Of a stretch of DNA of 21,338 bases, positions 8,883 through 17,089 are shown piece by piece. A program made the position numbers and the translations under genes. Origin of the DNA: Lactifluus volemus (Eukaryota > Basidiomycota > Agaricomycetes > Russulales > Russulaceae); assembly GCA_022376515.1 (NCBI GenBank), contig WTXI01000502.1, forward strand, positions 1 to 21,338, written 5' to 3'. Positions within the stretch are counted from its first letter, which is position 1. Every line of letters starts with the position of its first letter. A model generated the notes under the pieces. That model was not told the origin of the DNA, made no database searches, and saw only the letters and a program-made list of their open reading frames with translations.

Positions 8883-9498
8883 TGTTAAGGTTCCAAGTGG
8901 GACCTTTGTACGAAATGTACGTTCGTTCGTGAAGTCAAGATCTAGACTTGCAAGACGTGCAAGTCAAGGTCAAAGGTTCGATAAGGATGAGACTTAGTAA
9001 ACGACTAAGTCAAGAGCGTTTCAGAGGTCAAGGGCTTTGGGCTCAGGGTGAGACCAAAGTGTCAAGAAGTCGTGAAGAGTGATGTCAAGAGGGTTCTCTC
9101 AGGTCGAATGCTTCTAGGCAAGACAAGGTTCTAATAGATAGAAGGACTTGGATTGCGAAACAAAACTGAGACTTAAGGTCTCTAGGGCAGAAAGTACAGG
9201 GTTTATATATAAGAAGACGCGGCTATGTACACAGCCGTAGGGGCTGTGACCTTCGTACAGCTTTCAGGGTTTGAAACATGTCTCAGGAATCAGCGAGTCA
9301 TCCTGTACATGTGGCTGTTACTTGCGGCTGTACGGTGCTGTGTGGTGCTGTGTGAGGCTGTATCGTGAGAGAAAATAAGTAAGCGATCTGAAACAAGGCG
9401 ATCGGCAGTCCATTCGCATAAGCAAGAAGTCAGCAGAAATGAGTCATCAGTCCGAAAATGTATAGTATGAGTCAGCAAATACGTGTCAGTCCATAACA
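8883..9498 (-). repeat. 3' LTR of element A
   Basis: TGTTAAGG at 8883 and CCATAACA at 9498, 616 bp, apparently identical to 15955-16570. U3 carries TGAGTCA at 9440-9446 and 9468-9474. Confidence 0.96.
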
Positions 9499-9511
9499 CC
9501 ATCCCCCTTCT
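9499..9511 (-). promoter_or_regulatory. Polypurine tract of element A
   Basis: AGAAGGGGGATGG on the minus strand abuts the 3' LTR. It follows GCGCCTT, which resembles GCGCCTA before the polypurine tract of element B, so the region is conserved between the two families. Confidence 0.8.
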
Positions 9512-9532
9512 AAGGCGCAGTCCCACCTGCGT

Positions 9533-12500
9533 CTACTCACGGTCAGCAGCATAGTCCCAGTCAGTCATCTCCGCGTTGATCCAGCCAGACGTGGAGCGAT
9601 CGATACCGTGGCCGTACCAGAGGTAAGCCTTCTTGTCATCAGTATAGGGACACGACCAATGCCAGTGAGGATGTTCTAAGGGGACTCTACAAGAGTCTCC
9701 GAACTTGCATTGCTGGTGGGGTTCGTGACATGAAGGGCCCGAATGGCCGTAGTCGGCGCACCATTCGCACCATTGATGGAGGGGGCAGTCGACGTAGACG
9801 TGTCCGGGGTTTCGTCGCTTGCATCTACCACAATAGGGCGTGTGCGTGATCCGGGCTGCGGCGGAATCAGCGGCGGTTCCACTGCTACTATTGACGACCC
9901 GTTCCATGCAAGTCTTGCAGTGAAGGGCACTCTCGCCGTCATGAACTGTACTCCCTGGCCACTGGTCGTCGTCAGCGTTACCGTCATTATCAAATGCCCA
10001 TCCGAGTTCGTCGTCCTGGATAGGGGAGACAGATGAGGCGGGCGAGTTGCAGATGTTAGAGGCCGGTGAGTTTGATAAGGATGGTAGTTGGTTGTTTGGC
10101 GGGGAGGGGGCGGCGTCGCTCCGCGTGAGTCTATCAAAATCGGGGAGGTCCTCGTTCCACGTTGGTGGTGGGAGGACGGGGAGTGGGGTCCACGGGCGCT
10201 CGGAGGGAGGTGCGAGGTAGTCCCAAATCGAACTTGTCGGTTTGGGTTGCTGTATGGCCCACGCTGCGAATTCGCAGGCCTGGAAGAGTGACTCCCTGAG
10301 GGTGTCATCGAGCGGCGTGATTCGCGGGTATAAGGTGGGAGATCGGGGGTCTGGGAGCGGTTTCTGGGACGCCGTGTATAGCTCACTGGGATAAACGGTG
10401 GAGAGGCCGAACGTTGATTGGTAGAGGAGCGATGACGGGTGGACTGGGCGGATGGGACGTGGTGCGGGTAGGTCATATTGGGTTGGGACATGTTGCATAC
10501 GTCGAACTGTGAGAGAGGTAGGTAATGGTGGTGTGGTGGTGGTAGCGATAGTAGTGGGGATGAAAGTTGGTGATGTCGTTTCTTGCTGAAGCAAGAGGGT
10601 TCTTATAGCTTTTGGTTGAGCTTTGTAAAAGGCTGTGAGTAGTTTTGGGGCGTCAACATTTTCGGCTGGTTCCCATGTGTTGTGTGCGGCGGAATAGCCT
10701 TTCCACTTTAGGAGATATTGGAGTCTGGTCTTGTTCTTTGGTCCAATACGTCTGGACCCTAGAACAGCTTCCACTTCGTACTCCTCTTCTCCGTCTACAA
10801 GTTCCGGTGCGGGCTGTTCGAAGTTCGGACCATGTTCGGGTGTCTCCGTATAGGGGGCGATCAGTGATGTGTGAAACACATCATGAATCTGCCATCGATC
10901 TGGGAGTTTGAGGCGTACAACTACCGGTGATATGACTTTGGTGATTGTAAAAGGTCCGTAGCGTTTTGGGGCCAGCTTGCTACTGAGGTGCGTCATTTTG
11001 AGGTTAGTACCCTCGAGCCAGACCTTTTCTCCTATGGCATATTTTCGGTAGTGGCGTTGTCCCTTCTTGTGTTCTGTGCGTTTGTGAAGGAGGGTTTGTG
11101 CGTGCTTCATTGCTGATCGGGCCTTTTCTCGGATGTTTTTGAGTTCTTCGGATCTTTTATTGACATAGGGTAGATGGCTTGTGATCCGAGAGGTTGCGAT
11201 GAGAGGGGTATATCCGATAAGGAGTTCGTACGGAGTAAATCCGGTTGTGGCGTTTGGCCATGAGTTATGGACGAACTGGGCCATGGGGAGAAGTGTGGAC
11301 CAGTCATTCATGTAATCATTGCCGTAGATGCGGAGATATTGTTCTACTCGTTGGTTGCTTCTTTCGGATTGGCCGTCCGTTTGGGGGTGATAGGCGGTGC
11401 TGATATTTTGCGATATCTTGAGTTTCTGGCAGAGCCCTGTGGCTAGGTGTGATGTGAAACGGGGATCTCTATCCGAGATGATTCTTCGGGGAACGCCATA
11501 GTTCGGAAAAACGTTGGAGATGTATAGGTCGATAACTTCTTCCGTAGTGATCTTTTTCGTACATGGTAAGAAGACGGCAGCTTTAGTGCAATCATGATCA
11601 ACAATTGTGAGGATGGAATCATATCCATGTGACTCGGGAAGATCCGTGATAAGATCCATCGCCACGACTTGGAAAGGAACATTAGATGCTTCTTGTTCTC
11701 GTGGTTCGATGGGAGCGATGGGAGGTTTTGGGCGATGGGTAAGGGGTTTTGTTGACTGGCATGTGGCGCATCCCTTGACGTAATTAGTAACATACTGCTT
11801 GAGTCCAGGCCACCAGAAGTTATGGAAGACTTCTATCATGGTGTTGGCGATGCCTGGGTGGCCAGCGAGCTGATGGTCATGATAACGCCAGAGTATATCT
11901 TTCTTTAGTTGGTCGTCCTCAGGGACTACTGGAGCGTCTGCTTTCCACCATTGTCCCTTGTGATCTTGCTCTAGCTGATGTTCTTCGGCCCATTGTTTCA
12001 TGAGGTCGTCGTTTTCTTTTTGTGCTAACCAGACACGCTCTTCAATGGAGTGAAGTTCCATTGCTTGGACAAAGAGTTTGTCAGGTAACACCACGACATC
12101 TTCGTTGTCGTCATCGCCTTTGGGAATGGCGGGGTGTCGTGACAAGGCGTCGGCACGATTTGTGGCACCCGGTTTGTGGATGAGTTCGAAGTTAAACTCT
12201 GCTAATTTGCTCAAATAGCGTGCTACTCTTCGTGCGATATTTCGTGGAGACCGGTAAAATCGGAGATTATTGTGGTCGGTGTACACTTTGATTGGGAAAG
12301 GTGAGGATAACAACACGTGTTCCCAGCGAAGAAGTCCTCTGACGACTGCTAGGAGTTCACGATCGTAAACTGGGTAATTTCTTTCCGCAGCGTTGAAGGT
12401 GTGTGAGTCGTAACCAACTGCTCTAGGTTTGTTGTCTTTGTCTCTTTGAAGTAGGACTGCTCCAGTGGCATATTGGGAGGCGTCTACTTCAAGTTCAAAG

Positions 12501-14027
12501 GGTTTTGAGTAGTCGGGTCGGTATAGGACTGGGTCTTCTTGTACGCGTTGAAGTAAAATTTTTAGGGCATTACTGCACTCATCGGTCCAGTCGAACTTCA
12601 CCCCCTTCTTTAGAAGTGCAGTAATGGGCGCGCAATGTCGGCAAATCCCGGATGAAGGGTCGTTGAAAGCCAAGGACGCCGAGGGTACTTCTGACGTCCT
12701 CAACTTTTGTAAGAACGGTAGGCCAATTGGCTAGGCCATTTCTTTTTGTTGGATCGATTGTTATCTTTCCATCACGGACTTCAATACCAAGGTATTTGAC
12801 TTGTTCTTTCTCAAAGTGGCATTTTGACGCTTTGAAGAACAAAGAGAGTTCGCGAGCACGTGTGAGAACTGCGTGAGTGATTTCTCGTAGTTCTTCCAGA
12901 TTGTCGGAACAAATGAGGACGTCATCCATATAAATTAGAATGCGTCCTGGTATTTGTTGACAAGATCGGCGAAGGCGGCATCCATGAATCTTTGGAAGAC
13001 CGCTGGTGAGTTACGTAGCCCAAAGAACATCACTTTAGGTTTAAAAAGACCATAGGGAGTTTTAAACGCTGCTTTCCATTGGTCTTCGTCCTTAATGCGG
13101 ATGTTGTGATATCCCCATCGAATGTCAAGGGTAGTAAAATACCGCATGCCATGGAGTTGTTCTAGAAGATTTTCGATGCGGGGGAGAGGGTAAACGTCGG
13201 GAATAGTATGTTCATTAACACGTCGATAATCTTGAACTGGTCTGGAAGTTCCATCTGCTTTAGGGATAAGGAACCATGGTGATGACCAAGGGGAGTCCGT
13301 TTGCTCGATATATCCTTTTTCCTGATGTTCTTTGAGGAATTTCTTTGTGATTTCTTTCCCTTCTTCCGTTAACGGATAAACTTTGCAGTTAATGATGTCA
13401 GGTGCGTCTGGTTTTAATTTATCTCCATGTCGAATTTTCCACGACTAGGAGGGAAGCGTTTTGCTGCTTCTTCGTCAAAGATGAAGGCGTGTCGTTGGTA
13501 TTCAAGGGGTATTCCTTGAACAGCAGCACTGGAAGCCGTGCGTCGTTCGGTATCCGCGATAGCCCACTCTTGTGATTTTCCAGCAGGCTCTAAAGCTCGT
13601 GCGAGTAAAACTCGAGCTTTTTCTTTGAGAGCAACTGCTGCGTGGTAATATTGGGACTCGAGACAGATCTTCGGGTTTTCATCGTCTAAGGTTCGGTCTT
13701 TCCAGTTGAGTTTTGGGTTAAACGTTTCTAACCACGGATATCCAAGGATGACACGATCCATGCCTAGGTCCGTGATGAAGAAGTTTTGTAATTCTTCTAA
13801 TTTTCCCATACGGATACGTAAAGTGGAAAACTTCGTGACTCGTCCTAATTTGTTTTCTGTTCCATCGACGTTAAAGATCTGGATTGGTTTATCTAGATCT
13901 TTTGTTCCTAGTTGCCATCTTTCTGCCGTTCGATGATCGATGAAATTACTGGTAGCGCCACTATCAACTAGCGCTTTGTCTTCTTTCGTTCCGCCGTTAT
14001 AGCTTGAATAAATAATGGGACTTCCAT
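9533..14027 (-). CDS. pol: Pro-Pol of element A, interrupted by five 1-nt losses
   Basis: ATG at 14027 starts an ORF equivalent to that at 20836 in element C. Order: aspartic protease (VDSGATSNFID near 13944-13978); FDEEAAKRFPPSR linker; RT (LDIRWGYHNI, FGLRNSPAVFQR, YMDD at about 12924-12932); RNase H (DASQYATGA, TDHNN); integrase zinc region (H...H...CATC near 11757-11890) and catalytic D, D, E (MDLITDLP, ISDRDPRF, QSERSNQ); GPY/F; chromodomain (10620-10783, EYEVEAV...LKWKGY...TWEP); a roughly 250-residue Pro/Ser linker; and a Cys/His array (9647-9835). Frame breaks fit one missing base each in runs at 14017-14019, 13418-13420, 12946-12947, 12643-12645 and 12626-12628. From about 12626 to the stop at 9533 the frame is uninterrupted, over 1,000 codons. 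Confidence 0.92.
9647..9835 (-). other. Cys/His-rich C-terminal array of Pol A
   Basis: Pattern: C-x2-C-x6-H-x4-C, C-x2-C-x4-H-x4-C (CEWCADYGHSGPSC, canonical knuckle spacing), then H-x2-C-x5-C-x5-H-x6-C. Aligned to the tail of element B it needs one 1-residue gap over about 62 residues, with roughly 40 percent identity concentrated on Cys, His, Gly, Pro and the CPL and CRV triplets. It is followed by a Trp/Asp-rich end, as in B. Confidence 0.82.
9676..10491 (-). CDS. Overlapping 271-codon ORF in the +1 frame of Pol A (candidate)
   Basis: It starts with ATG at 10491, just after the chromodomain, and lies entirely inside pol in the +1 frame, the same relative frame as the overlapping ORF of element B. 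The N-terminal 150 residues are rich in Pro, Ser, Thr and Arg. Residues 166-207 (MTVTLTTTSGQGVQFMTARV and on) align with the block in B with about 13 identities in 40 positions and one gap. The same DNA in the Pol frame gives fewer identities when held to that alignment, though a gapped Pol alignment gives a comparable number. It would need internal initiation, frameshift or splicing. No known domain is recognised. Chance openness is the main alternative. Confidence 0.4.
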   Translation of the reverse strand: MSQPNMTYPHHVPSAQSTRHRSSTNQRSASPPFIPVSYTRRPRNRSQTPDLPPYTRESRRSMTPSGSHSSRPANSQRGPYSNPNRQVRFGTTSHLPPSARGPHSPSSHHQRGTRTSPILIDSRGATPPPPRQTTNYHPYQTHRPLTSATRPPHLSPLSRTTNSDGHLIMTVTLTTTSGQGVQFMTARVPFTARLAWNGSSIVAVEPPLIPPQPGSRTRPIVVDASDETPDTSTSTAPSINGANGAPTTAIRALHVTNPTSNASSETLVESP

Positions 14028-14098
14028 TGATGAAATGGCATTTAAATACAAACTATTTGGTACTAAGGCTCGGATCCAGGCGGGGAGATCAGAGCCCT
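14028..14098 (-). other. Gag-Pol spacer of element A
   Basis: Between the expected Gag stop (TAA at 14099-14101, once one lost base is allowed for) and the Pol ATG lie about 70 nt. They are almost identical to the spacer 20766-20835 in element C. No overlap of the two ORFs exists, so a simple ribosomal frameshift cannot join them. Confidence 0.7.
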
Positions 14099-15906
14099 TT
14101 AAAAAGACGGATCTTGAGAAAGGAATTCGGCGAGTTTGCCACGTTCTTCATCAGTCATGGCTTTGAGGGCTTTGGCAACTTCCGCATTCGAAAGTTCTTT
14201 GGAAGGGTAGGAACAGGGGTCGTTGTTACTTCGGATGTTTCAGTAACACGAGCACGCGTATTGCCGGCGGCATTGGCGTTTCGCTTCTTTTTAACAGGGC
14301 ATTCTCGAGAGAGATGTCCTTGTTCTTTGCAATAGAAGCAACGTCCTTCGCGTATGAGGCGTTCGCGATCAGGGTCAGGGGTACGATTGGTTTGGGTAGT
14401 AGTGACGTCTACATCCATAGCATCAGGGTCACGTTTTGGGCGCGGTGGTTGTTGAGGACGGCGTTGTTGTTGTTGTTGTCCTCGCGCGTTGCTGAGTAAT
14501 TGAGTGATGTTTCCCAGCGACCCACTGCCGTGCAGTTCTTTGAATAATTTTTGTTCCGTCCATGCGGCTGAATGTTTACGTGCCGCTTCCTGCCAATCTG
14601 CAAGGGTTTCTGGTTTCGGCCATTCACGATTCATAATGGTCATGTGAAGAGGTTCTTTGAGACCGGCGCGATACTGGATGATAGTTCCTTGAGCATCGGC
14701 TTCAAAGCCTGCTTCTTCAAGAAGGTCATTGAACGAGGCGGTATAGTCATCCAGATTGTCTCCAATCATTCGGAGTTTCGTAAACTTTGTAAGGGCATCT
14801 TCTTTTGCGGCGGCATCTCGGAAATCTTCAAGGAACCTTTGTTTGAAACCAATCCAAAGGTCTAGGTCATCGGGGTCGCCTCCGCGGTCTAGGTATCCTC
14901 CTAGGGAGTTAAGACGTGCTTGGGCCCAGCCTTCGCAACGTGGTCCAGACATAAACGTGGTAAACATGAGGATTCGGTTTGCAGGGTTCGACATTCCGGG
15001 GTTTCCTCGGTTTAATCTTCGGTAGTTTTCGAAGATTTCCATGAATCGTTTTGATCGCGACCTATTTCCATCAAAGGGTCTTGGGGGAATCCCCATTAAC
15101 GCTCCTCCAGCAGCGGGGATTTGAGCAAAGCCTTGGCCTTGTTGAAGGGGAGCTGCTGCTGCTCCACCTCCTCCACCGCCGCCTCCACCTCCTCCAGGAC
15201 TACCAGGTGCTCCTCCACCTCCTCCTCCAGGACTACCGGGTGCTCCTCCACTTCCTCCTCCGCCTCCAGGAGTACCGCCTCCTCCTCCTCCTCCACTACC
15301 GCTGAAGATTGCTCCACTACCACTTGCCGTGGTGGTGGTTCTCTTTCCTTTTCCTTTAGGTTGGGAAAAGAGGGTCGTGGCGGGAGGTGTTACTGTAGCG
15401 GTTGCTGAAGCGATTTGGAAAGGGGGGAGCAGGGCGTAGCCTGCAACTCCTTGTGCAGCTGCATGAAAAGCTCGTGCTGCAAGGGATTGGATAGGTGAGG
15501 TGCTTGTGGAAGCAGGGGCTTTAGATTTGAATATAGTATTCAGGGCGAGGAGTTCCCGAGGGGTAAGTGGGGCGTTTGGGTCGGGCACTGGTTCGGGCGT
15601 CGGTTGCTTAGCAAATATTTTTCTCATTTGCTCAAGCTGTTCGTTAGTAGGACTTTCAGGTAAGAGGTCCATGGCTATGTTGTAATTTGGTTCTTCGCCA
15701 CTCCCAGAATCAGAAGGTGTTTCGGGTTGTTTTGGTTCAAGTGAAATCATAGGAGTATCGGAGTGGGCGCGGAGTCTAGTCCCTGCGGCCTGCGCAAGGG
15801 TTTCGTCGTCATCGTTGTCGCCTTGTGTAGGGCGATCTTGTTCAGGAGATTCTTCGGCTAACGCGGTGAATCTGCCATATGGACTGCCTCTAGAGCTGTC
15901 TGACAT
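14099..15906 (-). CDS. gag: Gag of element A (poly-Gly linker, capsid-like, CCHC knuckle)
   Basis: The structural protein of the virus-like particle. ATG at 15906 lies 48 nt inside the 5' LTR edge and starts MSDSSRGSPYGRF, as in C. Order: acidic Pro-rich N-terminus (1-190); Gly-rich linker with APGSP repeats, about 200-250; GIPPRPFDGN; a helical capsid-like Retrotrans_gag region (about 275-450, with WIGFKQRFLEDF and DDYTASFNDLLEEAGF); a Gln/Pro/Arg stretch; and a CCHC knuckle at 523-536 (CFYCKEQGHLSREC). The frame as read ends at 14155, because one A is missing in a run at 14198-14200 (AAAA in C). The tail homologous to C continues in the next frame to a TAA at 14099. Otherwise very close to the Gag of C; A lacks a 6-residue segment near residue 57. 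Confidence 0.93.
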
Positions 15907-15941
15907 GGTTCGTTCGTTCGTTTATAAATGTTGAGAGTGTG

Positions 15942-15954
15942 AAGTCTCAGTTTG
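15942..15954 (-). promoter_or_regulatory. Putative self-priming primer-binding site of A
   Basis: Minus strand CAAACTGAGACTT directly follows the 5' LTR. Twelve of these bases (15942-15953) are perfectly complementary to 16235-16246 in the LTR, which begins about 33-37 nt downstream of the TATATATAAA box (16274-16283, minus strand) and so should be the 5' end of the transcript. This is the geometry of Tf1-type self-priming. Confidence 0.75.
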
Positions 15955-16570
15955 TGTTAAGGTTCCAAGTGGGACCTTTGTACGAAATGTACGTTCGTTC
16001 GTGAAGTCAAGATCTAGACTTGCAAGACGTGCAAGTCAAGGTCAAAGGTTCGATAAGGATGAGACTTAGTAAACGACTAAGTCAAGAGCGTTTCAGAGGT
16101 CAAGGGCTTTGGGCTCAGGGTGAGACCAAAGTGTCAAGAAGTCGTGAAGAGTGATGTCAAGAGGGTTCTCTCAGGTCGAATGCTTCTAGGCAAGACAAGG
16201 TTCTAATAGATAGAAGGACTTGGATTGCGAAACAAAACTGAGACTTAAGGTCTCTAGGGCAGAAAGTACAGGGTTTATATATAAGAAGACGCGGCTATGT
16301 ACACAGCCGTAGGGGCTGTGACCTTCGTACAGCTTTCAGGGTTTGAAACATGTCTCAGGAATCAGCGAGTCATCCTGTACATGTGGCTGTTACTTGCGGC
16401 TGTACGGTGCTGTGTGGTGCTGTGTGAGGCTGTATCGTGAGAGAAAATAAGTAAGCGATCTGAAACAAGGCGATCGGCAGTCCATTCGCATAAGCAAGAA
16501 GTCAGCAGAAATGAGTCATCAGTCCGAAAATGTATAGTATGAGTCAGCAAATACGTGTCAGTCCATAACA
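15955..16570 (-). repeat. 5' LTR and promoter of element A
   Basis: 616 bp, TGTTAAGG at 15955 to CCATAACA at 16570. It contains the TATATATAAA box at 16274-16283 (minus) and TGAGTCA heptamers at 16512-16518 and 16540-16546 in U3. An inverted repeat around GGCTATGTACACAGCC lies just upstream of the TATA box. It appears identical to the 3' LTR. Confidence 0.96.
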
Positions 16571-16575
16571 CACAT
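16571..16575. repeat. Target-site duplication CACAT, right copy
   Basis: Pairs with 8878-8882. Confidence 0.97.
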
Positions 16576-16805
16576 AGTCTTGGTACTGGGGTGGCAATAC
16601 CTCGCATTCCACCCCACTGTTCACTTGTTCCTGGTGCGCCTTTATGGCCCACTCCTGGGCCACATTGGTGCGATCAATGCGTGCCTCCTTTCTTTCTCTG
16701 TTGATATGCTGTTGTCAAAGTTTCAGATGTTTTCTCCACATTGTTTCAATACAAATGTCTCCTTCTTGTACCCTTCCATCAGCAAAATGTCCGAGCAGCT
16801 TATTT
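16571..16805 (-). pseudogene. pol: Upstream piece of Pol of element B (protease-RT connector)
   Basis: The minus-strand frame ends EVLPPQYQDYV at the junction with element A and continues exactly in phase into DVFDEEKSHRFPP at 8880, the conserved segment just before RT in Gypsy Pol. Upstream it reads NVAQEWAIKAHQEQ and HFADGRVQEGD, with a TGA at 16715-16717, the fifth in-frame TGA of this pol. It ends at AT-rich repeat DNA near 16805, so the protease active site and everything upstream are lost. Confidence 0.85.
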
Positions 16806-17089
16806 GTACTTAAACGTACTTAAAATATTTTTTTAAGTACTCCTAAGTACTTTAAGCACTTTAAGCACTTTAAGTCATTTTAAGACAAGTCGGCCTCCAG
16901 GAAAATGCTTATTTTCGCTTATTTTCGCTTATTTTCACTTATTTTCGCTTATTTTCTTTTTTTTATTACTTAAAATTGGGTCAATTTCAACATTTTAGTG
17001 ATTTTCAAGCATGTTTAATTTTAAGCACATTTTAAGAGGATTTTAAGCAAAATTTATTTGAGACTACACTACAACATTTGTAACTAGGA
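16806..17089. repeat. AT-rich repeat region with 10-bp tandem array
   Basis: No gene. The left part holds overlapping palindrome-like units around ACTTAAAA/TTTTAAGT, and TTTAAGCACT is repeated at 16848-16873. Five 10-bp units GCTTATTTTC lie at 16907-16956. Further TTTTAAG copies follow to about 17047. Repeated short motifs of this kind can mark the end of a DNA transposon, but no terminal repeat pair could be matched. Confidence 0.6.

Larger units (their letters stand above)
8883..16570 (-). mobile_element. Element A: complete Ty3/Gypsy chromovirus with identical LTRs
   Basis: This 7,688-bp minus-strand element has 616-bp LTRs at 8883-9498 and 15955-16570, a priming site, Gag, a spacer, Pro-Pol with chromodomain, and a polypurine tract. 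A perfect 5-bp CACAT duplication flanks it. Reading the two LTRs side by side I found no differences, so insertion is recent. Six single-base losses, each in a short homopolymer run, interrupt gag and pol. It landed inside the pol gene of element B, in the same orientation. Confidence 0.97.
3518..16805 (-). mobile_element. Element B: old chromovirus, split by element A
   Basis: This degraded minus-strand Ty3/Gypsy element consists of a 3' LTR (3518-5000, itself split by a solo LTR), a polypurine tract and a nearly full pol frame. Pol is cut at 8882 by element A and resumes at 16576 in the same frame. The 5' part (protease, gag, priming site, 5' LTR) is missing: recognisable pol ends at about 16805, where AT-rich repeats begin. 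Five in-frame TGA codons and two later insertions make it the oldest element here. Its Pol is clearly related to that of A but is a separate family, with another LTR. Confidence 0.88.

Noticed and set aside
9676..10491. Taking the +1-frame ORF as the true Pol continuation after a frameshift mutation
   Set aside because: The Pol frame stays open through the region in both A and B and carries the conserved Cys/His array, so the Pol frame is real whatever the other frame does.
4587..16652. A small ORF (LWTDTxLLTHTIHFRT) repeated at 4587-4778, 9290-9526 and 16362-16652
   Set aside because: It recurs only because the LTR U3 DNA is repeated. It lies upstream of the TATA box and would not be in the element transcript from that LTR as a 5' ORF.
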